Origin: Chara braunii
Lineage: Eukaryota; Streptophyta; Charophyceae; Charales; Characeae
Assembly: GCA_003427395.1 (NCBI GenBank)
Contig: BFEA01000849.1
Span: forward strand, 370,679-394,647
DNA length: 23,969 bases
Reading direction: 5' to 3'
Shown: positions 1 through 7,767 of the stretch, piece by piece
Layout: every line of letters begins with the position of its first letter
Position numbering within the stretch: position 1 is the first letter of the stretch
Position numbers and translations under genes: made by a program
The notes under the pieces: model-generated
What the model saw: only the letters and a program-made list of their open reading frames with translations
The model's database searches: none
Told to the model about the DNA's origin: nothing

Positions 1-241
1 TGTTTTATCTGTGTTTGCCTTTTTTTTAACCCACGGGAGCTGTGCGGCTCGTGTTCCACATACAGCCACACCTCAATCAAACCATCGATGTCGAGGTTTT
101 CCATCTCTACTATTCTCTAGTCATAAATGTATTCTTTTCTTTACTCTTTTGAGTTCCTTCAGCTCTTGGATGCCCTCCCTCTCACTGGCTCAATGGGAGG
201 AAGAGAGAGCTTTGTAAAACTTGATTAATCTCAATGTGTTC

Positions 242-247
242 TTTATT
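242..247 (-). other. AATAAA polyadenylation signal
   Basis: An AATAAA hexamer on the minus strand lies a few bases after the TAG that ends the open frame at 249-481. This is the expected arrangement for the 3' end of a nuclear gene read on the minus strand. The hexamer is seen directly; its use as a signal is inferred. Confidence 0.4.
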
Positions 248-248
248 T

Positions 249-481
249 CTACTTGCCAGCTTCGATGCTGCATTCCTCTGCTGCATAGAACAGGTTTTTG
301 TTGCACCTGTCTGATGGGGAAATCTCCCGAGTAAGGGGGAAAAAAATGGTCGCCTCTTCCTGTGCGCTCAGCCCCTTGACTCGCTCTTGTATTTCCTGAC
401 TCTGTTGGGTATTACTTTCTGCCTGTAGGGAGAGCTGTTTGGCACGCTCGAAACAGGTTGCAGCTAAAACAGAATGAAACA
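249..481 (-). CDS. Putative 3'-terminal exon, unknown protein
   Basis: On the minus strand a very long pyrimidine tract (plus positions about 482-535) ends in CCAG. It is followed by an open frame of about 75 codons that stops with TAG just before an AATAAA. The predicted peptide is hydrophilic and Gln/Glu-rich (it contains AKQLSLQAESNTQQSQEI), consistent with a helical or coiled-coil tail. The frame is also open through the pyrimidine tract, but that would encode an implausible Phe/Ser/Cys run, so I read the tract as intron. No family is recognised. The preceding exon-like piece (515-606) is in another frame and has no GT donor nearby, so the gene may be decayed. Alternative: chance open frame. 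Confidence 0.35.
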
Positions 482-514
482 CTGGAGAAGAAGAAAAAGG
501 AAAAAGAAGGCAGA

Positions 515-606
515 AAAGACAAAAGAAAAAGAAAGCTTCCATCGGCCTCCCCATTGTTCCTGGCTTCCAGTTTTTGCATTGCGTCAGAAATGTGCTCCAG
601 ACGCAT
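515..606 (-). CDS. Exon-like stretch starting MRLEHISDAMQKLEARN
   Basis: About 30 codons on the minus strand begin with ATG at 604-606 and read as a charged, amphipathic peptide. After that the frame runs into the pyrimidine-rich tract. The composition resembles coding sequence, unlike the low-complexity DNA around it. It lies between the exon-like pieces at 732-840 and 249-481 on the same strand, so the three could belong to one gene. I see no clear GT donor at its 3' side, which argues for decay, an unusual splice site, or a chance open frame. No family recognised. Confidence 0.22.
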
Positions 607-674
607 AATAGAATGACAGTATACAAGGAGGCATTCCCGGCCTCCTTTTGCTCATATAAAAAAATCATGCTAGT

Positions 675-678
<4 letters not shown>

Positions 679-717
<39 letters not shown>
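679..717. repeat. A39 homopolymer
   Basis: An uninterrupted run of 39 A. It lies inside what would be the intron after the exon-like piece at 732-840. I looked for a target-site duplication around it and did not find one, so origin as a retroposon tail is not supported. Confidence 0.9.
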
Positions 718-719
<2 letters not shown>

Positions 720-731
720 GGTAATCCATAC

Positions 732-840
732 CAACTCAGCACCTTTGCACTCAGCAAAGGAGCAGTCTGTGGCGGCATGGTCCTGTCCCTTCACTCGTTT
801 GTTAGCTTTTGGCTTTGGATGAGAGCAGGTTGACGGAGGC
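732..840 (-). CDS. Putative internal exon, unknown Cys/Lys-containing protein
   Basis: On the minus strand AATTTAG precedes the stretch (possible 3' splice site) and GTATGG follows it (possible 5' splice site). The 109 bp between are open for 36 codons. The peptide is hydrophilic, with a basic part (KPKANKRVKG) followed by spaced cysteines and a histidine (HAATDCSFAECKG). Spaced Cys/His could be part of a small zinc-binding motif, but too little is present to say. No family is recognised. The next exon-like pieces on the same strand lie at 515-606 and 249-481. Confidence 0.33.
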
Positions 841-849
841 CTAAATTTT

Positions 850-1480
850 CAGATAATTTATTAATTTGTCTGCTTCGTGCCTTTGAGTTTTCCAACTGTA
901 TTCTCAGTCTGTATGCTTGTGAAGGCGACTATCCATTTTCTGGGAGTGCACAATCACTGACCATAACAATTGCATGCTCTAAACTGGAATGGAATTATCA
1001 CCCCTTAATTTTTTTTAATTAAGCAAAAAAGAGGAGGAATTATCATTCATTCCATGCACTGACAAATCAATGGGACACTCTGCGAGATTTGGAGGCTGCA
1101 ATCAGACTTCACTCATCAGCGTCTTTTTCTCTGTTGTCCTTAACCCACCACTACCCCACGGCTCTACTGGTGGTCACCTGAGTTTACAAGGGGCTTCAGA
1201 GGTCAGTTTACCCGGCCAGATGGGATGAGACGGCCTACTGTGTGCGGTGGAAATGCACTGCAAAGTTGCAAACAATGCCCTTACATCGGTCCCTCGTACC
1301 TGTACAGTTCCATACACGAAAGGCACAGCCCGAGGCAGGTCCTTTGTGTGCGGCTGGCAGGGTGGGGTGCGCTCCCGCAGCACTACACCCGCACCTCAAA
1401 AGGACAAAAAAAAAAAAGGAAGTTGTAAATTTCACTTGGTCACACCCCAGACAAATCCTTCTCCCTCGCACCCCTATACA
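850..1480. other. Intergenic or intronic DNA, no firm feature
   Basis: No gene is identified. One weak exon-like stretch lies on the minus strand at about 1309-1398, between a pyrimidine tract and the donor-like CAG|GTACGAG. Its frame is short and matches nothing I know. Confidence 0.4.
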
Positions 1481-1481
1481 T

Positions 1482-1569
1482 AGATCTAAAGTTATATGTA
1501 GAGATCTAAACGCAGATCTATATATATATAGATCTTTCTAGTAGTTTCTACAGATCTACACAGAGATCT
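1482..1569. repeat. Cluster of six AGATCT palindromes
   Basis: AGATCT occurs at 1482, 1502, 1514, 1530, 1552 and 1564. The copies at 1514 and 1530 are the ends of a perfect 22-bp palindrome with a TA-repeat centre (1514-1535). Related, less perfect GATC words continue to about 1670. It reads as a degenerate short-period repeat. Confidence 0.75.
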
Positions 1570-1753
1570 GCAAAAAGATCGACCGATCTACACTTCTACT
1601 GCCTACATATCCATCTATACATCTGCAGTCTCATGTAGAGATTTTATCTAAACATCTGTGGATGGATCTTTTTTCTTTTGGGCTTTTTTTTTTTACACTT
1701 CTTATTTCAGAATCTAATAAGAATTTCAACAGATGTCCAAGGCAAAAGTTGCT

Positions 1754-2545
1754 CACTACTAAGAAGAATTCCAGCATGTATTTTTTACTTTTACTTTTTA
1801 TTTCATAATCTAATAAGATATCTCCTTCAAGTTAATTGTGACGAGCTCTTTTTTTTTTTCTCCTTTTGATCCCTCAATTTCACCTTTCACTACCGAGCAA
1901 CCACTACTCCTAAGCCTAAACACAGGGGACCCCCTGCAAGCATAGATACCTCTCACAATTAAGGGGATGCATGTTGCGCCGCGAACTCTATGACATATAT
2001 TTTTTTAGCATTTTTCAAAGTTTTGGCTTTTGCGAGTATTTGTTAGTTTCTTTTGCTGTCCCTTGTGTGGCCGCTTGTCACTTTGTGTTCGACCTCTGTA
2101 CTGTATTCTGCATTGGCTAAGTTCACAAGCCCACTACTAAGAAGAATTCCAACATGTATTTTTTGCTTTTACTTTTTATTTCATAATAATATAATAAGAT
2201 ATCTCCTTCAAGTTAATTGTGAAGAGCTTTTTTTTTTTCTTTTTTTCTTTTCATCCCTCAATTTCACCTTTCACTACCGAGCGACCACGCCTAAACACTG
2301 AGTGACCACTACTACCGAGCATTTTCACCGCACCCATAAGCCTAAACACAGGGGACCCCCTGCAAGCATAGCTACCTCTCACAATTAAGGGGATGCATGT
2401 TGGGCCGCGAACTCTATGACATGAATCTTTTTAGCATTTTTTGAAGTTTTTGGCTTTTGCGAGTATTTGTTAGTTTCTTTTGCTGTCCCTTGTGTGGCCG
2501 CTTGTCACTTTGCGTTCGACCTCTGTACTGTATTCTGCATTGGCT
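1754..2545. repeat. Two-copy tandem repeat, ~378 and ~414 bp units
   Basis: Unit 1 (1754-2131) and unit 2 (2132-2545) both start with CACTACTAAGAAGAATTCCA and both run through GGGGACCCCCTGCAAGCATAG to TATTCTGCATTGGCT. They are nearly identical. Unit 2 differs mainly by a longer pyrimidine run and an extra segment around 2285-2335 that repeats ACTACCGAGC. A partial, more divergent copy of the start of the unit lies at about 1690-1750. No coding content is seen. Confidence 0.9.
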
Positions 2546-3217
2546 GCATTCAAAAGCCCTCCATACATTTTTCTATGGGTGTTATGGGTGTTACGTAGGA
2601 GCCAGAAACTCGAAACAGGCTTTTGACCCACCCACCCATGATAATGTGGATGTCCTGATTTGGGCAAAATACAGGTTTGGCAAGCCTCGGCCCTCAGGTG
2701 CAATGATGGTTTAAAAAGGGAGCAATTTTATCAGCAATAAAACACAACCAAGTGTAAACACTGGCAGATGGCAGATGGAATCTGTGTCGACAAGTAGTGG
2801 TTAATATTGGTTATGCACGCGTAACGGACGTCATACAGTTCTTAGGAGATGCATATACTGCTAGCAAGTGTTAATGCATATACTGCTCACAATTTCGATG
2901 GCGACTTAGATGTGCCATTTACCAATAAACAAACAGCAGGCAGCTCGTCAGGCAACTTGTCCCCGACAAGAGTATCGTAAACAGAGGTGGTGTCGCTTTA
3001 TGAAGTCGTAGTCGCCATCAAATTGGTCATTCCAGCGTCACGAAGCAACGGGGTCTTCATCGTGGACACGAGCATTGCAAGGGGGATTTCTGCTGGCAAT
3101 GTGATCTTGCTGCGCGGATAAATCGACATAGCCAAGATGATGAGTTTGTCAAAGTTGCAAAACAGATAGTCCAACAGAGTTGCAAAGACGTAGGATACAC
3201 GCGCGCTGTTTCCCTGA
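2546..3217. other. Unassigned DNA
   Basis: No recognisable gene. On the minus strand an open frame covers 2998 to about 3217 with reasonable codon make-up, but it is unidentified, and its upstream part falls inside the inverted-repeat element at 3218-3383. Confidence 0.4.
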
Positions 3218-3383
3218 TGTCCATTTAAACAACCAGTACTTGGGCGACACCTTAGCGTTAACGCTACGCGATTTCCGCGGCCGGCGGGCCGTCGATAAAT
3301 CGAATCGACAGCCCGTGCTGCTTCGAGATTTGGGCGGCCGGCGCGGCGCGCAGTGCGCAAGTACTGGTGGTTTAAAATGGACA
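3218..3383. mobile_element. Small inverted-repeat element (MITE-like), family 1 copy B
   Basis: The ends are inverted repeats of about 30 bp. The left begins TGTCCATTTAAACAACCAGT and continues ACTTGGGCG; the reverse complement of the right end begins TGTCCATTTTAAACCACCAG and continues TACTTGCGC. The interior is very GC-rich (CCGCGGCCGGCGGGCC), unlike the flanks. At 166 bp it is too short to code for anything, as expected of a non-autonomous element. No target duplication is obvious outside the repeats. The TTAA near each end may instead mark the true element edge, giving 3229-3371. The termini resemble those of the elements at 4597-4753 and 8834-9087. Confidence 0.6.
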
Positions 3384-3845
3384 GGCACCAGCATCAAAGC
3401 ATGCCGTAGACAGATTTGGAATACAGGCACACAATTCGAAATTCCGAATGGAATAAATCGGAAAAAAGTGCGCGAATTGTAAAGGTTCGGGGAGAAGGCC
3501 ATGGAAGTTCAGGAAAGGCACTTGGAGAAGGTGCTGGTGCACGAGCCAGGGGCGTAGGCCTAGTTGACATGTACCTGAGTTCATGTTGGTTGGGCCTTTC
3601 AGGCGTGCGTGGACTGCCTATGCAGTAAAAAGGTATTTGAGAGCTCTGATTGTAATTCACTCTGATGCATTGGCCTAACGTGCAGAGGGTCTAAGAGGGA
3701 GGGTAGGTCTTCGAAAACATCGGCGGCCAGCCAGGTTGAAAGGGGGGCACAATTTTTTTTATTTTTTTTTTCTGAAAACAACCTGTGGTGCCCTGCGGTC
3801 CCGGGACGATACGAGGGCCGTCGGGATCGTGGGGGCATAGCTGTC

Positions 3846-3908
3846 GGCTCCTGTCTATTGGTGGGGAGCTAACCTGCTGGAAACCGGGTCCAGCGTCTCT
3901 GATACATT
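3846..3908 (+). repeat. Copy of a repeat also present inverted at 5231-5293
   Basis: About 60 bp here match the reverse complement of 5231-5293, including ATTGGTGGGGAGCT and CCTGCTGGAAA[C/T]CGGGTCCAG, with a few differences. The two copies are about 1.3 kb apart in opposite orientation and appear to be dispersed-repeat copies. Confidence 0.7.
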
Positions 3909-3931
3909 GAGATGGAACAAACCCCTGGTAG

Positions 3932-4161
3932 CATACTTGCAAGCAGACAGACCGGACGAGCGTCCGGTCCGGTCCGCTTTGCCGCGTGCGGCACCCTCCC
4001 CTCGGACCGGACGGACCCGGACGGGACCGGACGAGGCCCGTTTTGGGGGGGGGGGNGGGGCGTAACTGGTCGTCAAGCGAACATTCGTGCGCCGCGCGGG
4101 TCCCGTCCAGCGGTCTGCCGCACGTGCGGAACTGCCCGGACAGCGTCCGCTTGCAAGTATG
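3932..4161. mobile_element. hAT-like MITE with 8-bp target duplication
   Basis: A 230-bp element bounded by inverted repeats CATACTTGCAAGC[A/G]GAC. The flanks are direct repeats CCTGGTAG at 3924-3931 and 4162-4169. An 8-bp target duplication with termini beginning CA is characteristic of hAT-superfamily transposons (established knowledge). The interior is GC-rich and packed with GGACCGGAC/GTCCGGTCC words in both orientations near the ends, resembling the subterminal repeats that bind hAT transposases. There is no transposase gene, so it is non-autonomous. A G-run with one N at 4056 leaves its true length uncertain. Confidence 0.8.
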
Positions 4162-4596
4162 CCTGGTAGCCTTACCCAGTTTCACTTGTGTCAAGCAGTC
4201 ACTGCACCTCTCTACCGGTCAAAGCTGTCACGCACAAAATTCTGATTGTCCCCACTTTGGTGATTTCCCTCCCCTCACCTCGTTCAGCAAAGCGGCCTGA
4301 ACAGGATCACACATGCTTGCCCAGGTTCCAAACAGCTCCCAGCCTATACTTCCCTGAGCCACATGATAGGTCCCTTCTTGTTTATGAGCACATCATGGGC
4401 AACCGAGGGTATAAGATCGGAACAGACAGCCCCAGGAGCAACACAAGACTATCCGTTTGGCAGGAGTAATACAGAGCATGGAAGTAGATTTTTCCCCAGT
4501 GGAGGTCAGGAAGCCTATCAATATAAATAAATGTTCGGAGGCAGCCGCTCTGCTGTAACACCGGGATGGGATGCTCCAGAAGGCATACCGCTTACC

Positions 4597-4753
4597 TTAA
4601 ATCACCGGTACTTCCTGAAGTTGTGCCCATTAACAAGCCACAATTTTAGAAAATGTTCAGGCCACTACAGGAGCACCCTTATTCATCCGACTAGAAGAGT
4701 TTCTACCCTATTTTTTTCCGCGGCCAATAGCTGGGCCAAGTACTGGTGGTTTA
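4597..4753. mobile_element. Small inverted-repeat element, family 1 copy C
   Basis: The left end TTAAATCACCGGTACTT and the reverse complement of the right end TAAACCACCAGTACTTGG form imperfect inverted repeats about 155 bp apart. The right end shares CAAGTACTGGTGGTTTA exactly with the right end of the element at 3218-3383. The interior differs from that element and is not GC-rich, so this would be a divergent member of the same terminal-repeat family. Confidence 0.5.
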
Positions 4754-4794
4754 GCAACTGATAATACCAAATCAGGATCAGGGCTGCAAAGAGG

Positions 4795-5150
4795 CATATG
4801 CGAGATCAACACAGCTGGGATGATAATATGAAGATCTGGTGGGAAACGGAAAGAGAAAGAGACGTCCAGGAATGCAAAGGTGACGAGGGCAGCCAGGGGT
4901 GTACCCTGCGCCAGTGCATCCCGGGGAGGATCCCAGTTGCAAAGGGACCCAACCAAAACCTGAGGTAGCTTTGTAAATCATATGCGAGATCAAACACAGC
5001 TGGGATGATAGTATGAAGATCTGGGAAACGGAAACGGAACGAGACATCCAGGAATGCAAAGGCGACGAGGGCAGCCAGGGGTGTACCCTGCGCCAGTGCA
5101 TCCCGGGTAGGATCCCAGTTGCAAAGGGACCCAACCAAAACCTGAGGTTG
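4795..5150. repeat. 184-bp tandem duplication
   Basis: Unit 1 (4795-4978) and unit 2 (4979 to about 5150) both begin CATATGCGAGATCAA and both contain GGCAGCCAGGGGTGTACCCT and AAAGGGACCCAACCAAAACC. Identity is high, with a few substitutions and small indels. A third, broken copy of the middle part is recognisable at about 5381-5455 (GATCCGGGAAACAGAACC, then ATCCAGGAA). Long open frames on the minus strand run across both units, but they are repeats of each other and match no family I know. Confidence 0.88.
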
Positions 5151-5230
5151 TGGGTTCTGCCTGCAAAGGGCAGAATGATTATATTCATCGTATAACTTCC
5201 CGGAAGCGGGTAACTTGGGCTCCATGTTGT

Positions 5231-5293
5231 GGCTGTACGCGACACTGGACCCGATTTCCAGCAGGTGCAGCTCCCCACCAATGGAACGGAGCC
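5231..5293 (-). repeat. Inverted copy of the repeat at 3846-3908
   Basis: Reverse-complement partner of 3846-3908. It sits just after the 184-bp tandem duplication. On the minus strand it lies within an open frame (4806-5405), but the same DNA occurs elsewhere in the window in other contexts, so repeat origin is the simpler reading. Confidence 0.7.
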
Positions 5294-5455
5294 ATCCGCA
5301 AATGGGGTATGTGGAGGGGGTGTCTGTTCCTATCAGCACCTTCCCCGCGCCCATCGTTGATGTTTCACGGGGGGAAAAAAAAAGATCCGGGAAACAGAAC
5401 CTCAACTAAGAATGGATCTACAAGGAAGTCACGACCTGTAAAAGATATCCAGGAA

Positions 5456-5890
5456 CAATTCACCTTCAATCTATATCCGCTATGTTATGTACATATTGAA
5501 TTCATTGACTCAGGCTCTTCTGGGTGAACGCAAGGTCTCCTTATCTTCACTCAAAGGCTAAAGTACGATTCGATTTGTAGTCGAAGATGGGAAAACACCC
5601 TGCCTGGACCTTTGGTGATCTCGCCTGGGAACTGGGAGACTGGGCAGTTTTATCATTTTGAGGTATTGAGGATGGTAGAGAAAACTGGATCAGATTGTCT
5701 GTACACGAGATCGAGGACTCAGGCACAGATACTGCAAAGTAGCCCTAAAATTAGACGCTCAGGGGGTGGTGGTAAGACAGAGTCTACTTAGGAAATTATA
5801 AGACGAATTCCAGAAGTTCTGATTGGATCTGCCAAGCGTCAGAAATTAGGCGGGAGTATCTTCCCGCCCCTTTGCAGAACTGAGAAGCAC
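5456..5890. other. Unassigned DNA with two short perfect hairpins
   Basis: No gene is seen. GGCGGGA...TCCCGCC at about 5850-5870 and AGCACCC...GGGTGCT at about 5886-5907 form perfect 7-bp stems. The second overlaps the possible splice donor at 5892-5897. Confidence 0.4.
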
Positions 5891-5897
5891 CCCTCAC

Positions 5898-5961
5898 CTT
5901 GGGTGCTGAGACAGGAGTCTCGTCAAGTCGTCGGTTGAGGGTGGCCCGCCACTCGTAGCAC
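5898..5961 (-). CDS. Putative short internal exon
   Basis: On the minus strand TTCCTATTTCAG (a good 3' splice-site context) precedes and GTGAGG follows CCCAAG. The 64 bp between are open in the frame reading GATSGGPPSTDDLTRLLSQH. The same frame is also open upstream to about 6166. It is on the same strand as the exon-like stretch at 6476-6639 and could be part of the same unrecognised gene. Confidence 0.28.
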
Positions 5962-6475
5962 CTGAAATAGGAAGTAAAGTTCCTATATTTCGTTGAGACG
6001 TATGCAGAGTCATTTGCGCTTGAGAACCTGACGGAGCAGCAGTGGAGCTTCCGTGCGGAAACCTATGCAAGCCAAGCATTTTCGCAGTAACTAAGCTGGA
6101 GGTTTTCTTTTGTGTTTTCGTGGCGCACATGCGACACAAATTTTTGAGGGTTCCCGCCTGCCCCATATCCCGCGGTGCCGGCCCTCAAAGGCCCTAGTTT
6201 CTAAGCAGGGCCACCTCCTCGATACCATTTGTCCTACACCCAGATTCTCTTGATCACATGGATCTCCTCTGACACGCATGACGAACATCAGCAAGAGTAC
6301 TGGAGTGTGAGAGCCTAATTGTGTTTCACCCGAAGGCAGCACTGAAAGATCTAGAAATGAATTCAGTGGAATGGGCTTGGAATCTAAGACGGAGGGCGGA
6401 GGGTAAGTCGCAGGGTCAACCTGCTATAATATACCAGCGGACTAGGCTGCAGACCGTAGAGAAGATCTGACTCAC

Positions 6476-6639
6476 CTGACGAGGTAATAGCTGCTCGCCG
6501 GTGGAAACATCTTGCGTCAGAGCCCAGGCATTTCGATAATAGTCATGGGAGAAGATCTCAGCATTTAGACCGCCAGGTTTCAAGAGCCTCCAGTGGCTCC
6601 GTTGAAATCAAGCAGCTCCGGTCAACAAATGGTTGAACC
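6476..6639 (-). CDS. Putative decayed exon, unknown protein
   Basis: On the minus strand TTTCCTTCTTCTAG precedes and CAG|GTGAGTC follows; both are strong splice-site contexts. The second half is open and protein-like (LKPGGLNAEIFSHDYYRN and WALTQDVSTGEQ). The first half is open in a neighbouring frame (PFVDRSCLISTEPLEALE). Neither frame is open throughout, so I infer one frameshift near 6570-6580 in a former exon. No family recognised. Alternative: two overlapping chance frames. Confidence 0.33.
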
Positions 6640-6877
6640 CTAGAAGAAGGAAACGGACAAATGTCCATTGAAAGAACTCTGCGCCAACTGCACAAAAAAG
6701 GGGAGAATAGTGGATGCACCGCATTGTTTCCTATTCTGCACTGGAGTGGAACATCTGTGGGAGCAAACAGCAGCTGTGTTTGGCAGAGTGTCACTGACAA
6801 AGAATTCCCTGGCAAACCGCTCCTCTTTCTTTTTGTGTGTGTAAACTTATTGATGTAGGAACTGTCTTTTTGTATCT

Positions 6878-6888
6878 CTGGGCTGTAA

Positions 6889-6889
<1 letters not shown>
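6878..6889 (+). repeat. SINE target-site duplication, left copy
   Basis: CTGGGCTGTAAG, identical to 7470-7481. It is plastid (ndhC) sequence coding WAV, present twice because the SINE duplicated it on insertion. Confidence 0.9.
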
Positions 6890-6933
<44 letters not shown>

Positions 6934-7469
6934 GTATTAAATACAGTCTGCCTTCTCCTCCTATGGGGGACAGCTGTATTTAGTTACCCTGTTTTCTTCT
7001 CTCAATGTCTTACCTTCCTTACTCCGCCTACTTTTTGCCGACCTGCTCATCTCAGTGTGCGACCTGTCCACCCAAGGCAACCCAGCACCGCAACCCGAGA
7101 CCGCCAGGCACCAGAACCCCAAGCGCAGATAGCTGGCCAAGAGACTATGGACTAGGGAAAGTAGCCAACAACCTACTCTATGCCTAGTAATTGGAGACAA
7201 GAACCGCTTTTAAATACCCTCACCTAAGCTAAGCTGTCCTACAGTTATTGGTTTATGCCTACCACCCTCTGCTCAGTGCGGGGAGCAGTACCCAGGCTGC
7301 TAACACCTCGCCGGAACAGCATTCCCTAACCAGCCAGGAGGCCCAAAGCCGAAAATCTCCGCTGGTGAAAACCGGAAGTATACCCCCAGGAGGCCGTGGG
7401 AATCAAACGGACGCACGACCTCCTGAGTGCCACTTACGTGCTCAGCCAACTGAGCTCGCCCGCTTGGGC
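6890..7469 (-). mobile_element. tRNA-derived SINE with poly(A) tail
   Basis: Read on the minus strand, the element starts at about 7469 with a tRNA-like head GGGCGAGCTCAGTTGGCTGA (pol III A box, 7441-7457). It continues to a B-box-like CGTTTGATTCC (7399-7409), then about 450 bp of unrelated body, and ends in A38 (6892-6929 as T on the plus strand). Identical 12-bp direct repeats CTGGGCTGTAAG flank it. A tRNA head, body, poly(A) and target duplication are the defining features of a SINE, copied by LINE machinery. At ~580 bp it is on the long side for the class. It contains no coding sequence; open frames inside it are incidental. The insertion site is the ndhC fragment. Confidence 0.88.
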
Positions 7470-7481
7470 CTGGGCTGTAAG
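7470..7481 (+). repeat. SINE target-site duplication, right copy
   Basis: CTGGGCTGTAAG, identical to 6878-6889, immediately beyond the 5' (tRNA-head) end of the SINE. Confidence 0.9.
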
Positions 7482-7584
7482 TTTTCATTCATTAGGTATT
7501 TCAGCTTTTATAGAGGCTTTACCCTTTATACTAATATTAGTGGTTGGTTTAGTTTATGCTTGGCGAAAAGGAGCTCTACAAGAA

Positions 7585-7668
7585 TTACTAGTGAATAATG
7601 CAGGAACTTCTGAGGAAGATATCATAACTTCCGTTCCAAAAGATCTTCATTTTTTAAAGAAAGTTTGA
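7585..7668 (+). other. AT-rich continuation after ndhC
   Basis: The ndhC frame continues for 27 codons past the expected end (including [19 protein letters not shown]) and stops at TGATGA. Base composition stays plastid-like to about 7680. In streptophyte plastids ndhK follows ndhC closely or overlaps it, so this could be the intergenic or ndhK start region, but I cannot match it to NdhK. Confidence 0.3.
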
Positions 7669-7767
7669 TGAATAATTTCAAGAGTCGGAAGGGTTTAAAC
7701 AGGTCATAAGAGCACCCTCGTTAAGTGGTTTTGTACGTTGAAGGCTCACTAACTGCTGCTCTTACTG

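Larger units (their letters stand above)
6846..7584 (+). pseudogene. ndhC: Nuclear plastid-DNA fragment: 3' end of ndhC, split by a SINE
   Basis: ndhC encodes subunit 3 of the plastid NAD(P)H dehydrogenase complex in the thylakoid membrane. Left part 6846-6889 reads LIDVGTVFLYLWAV; right part 7482-7584 reads [14 protein letters not shown], then [19 protein letters not shown]. Together they match the last transmembrane segment and C-terminus of NdhC (family pattern DVETVFLYPWA...[11 protein letters not shown]). Removing bases 6890-7481 joins the two parts in frame. Only about the last 50 codons are present. E-to-G (GAA to GGA) and P-to-L (CCC to CTC) replacements are the kind of drift expected without selection. 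The surroundings are not plastid-like, so this is a nuclear insertion. The usual ending GALEWS is absent. Confidence 0.85.

Noticed and set aside
2998-3217. Protein-like minus-strand frame ending in MATTTS
   Set aside because: Codon make-up is plausible but it has no recognisable motif, no splice or poly(A) signal, and its upstream part is element sequence.
3691-4194. 167-codon minus-strand frame, plus related plus-strand frames
   Set aside because: It runs through the GC-rich hAT-like element and its G-run; composition-driven.
4806-5405. Long minus-strand frame with LAQGTPLAALVAFAFLDV, faintly like a reverse-transcriptase box
   Set aside because: The same words recur because the DNA is a 184-bp tandem duplication; no YxDD or other RT motif is near, so resemblance is probably chance.
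7399-7463. A functional tRNA gene
   Set aside because: A- and B-box-like motifs are present, but acceptor, anticodon and T stems do not pair properly, and the segment is the head of a SINE.
6961-7488. Open frames between 6961 and 7488 on both strands
   Set aside because: They lie inside the tRNA-derived SINE, which is non-coding.
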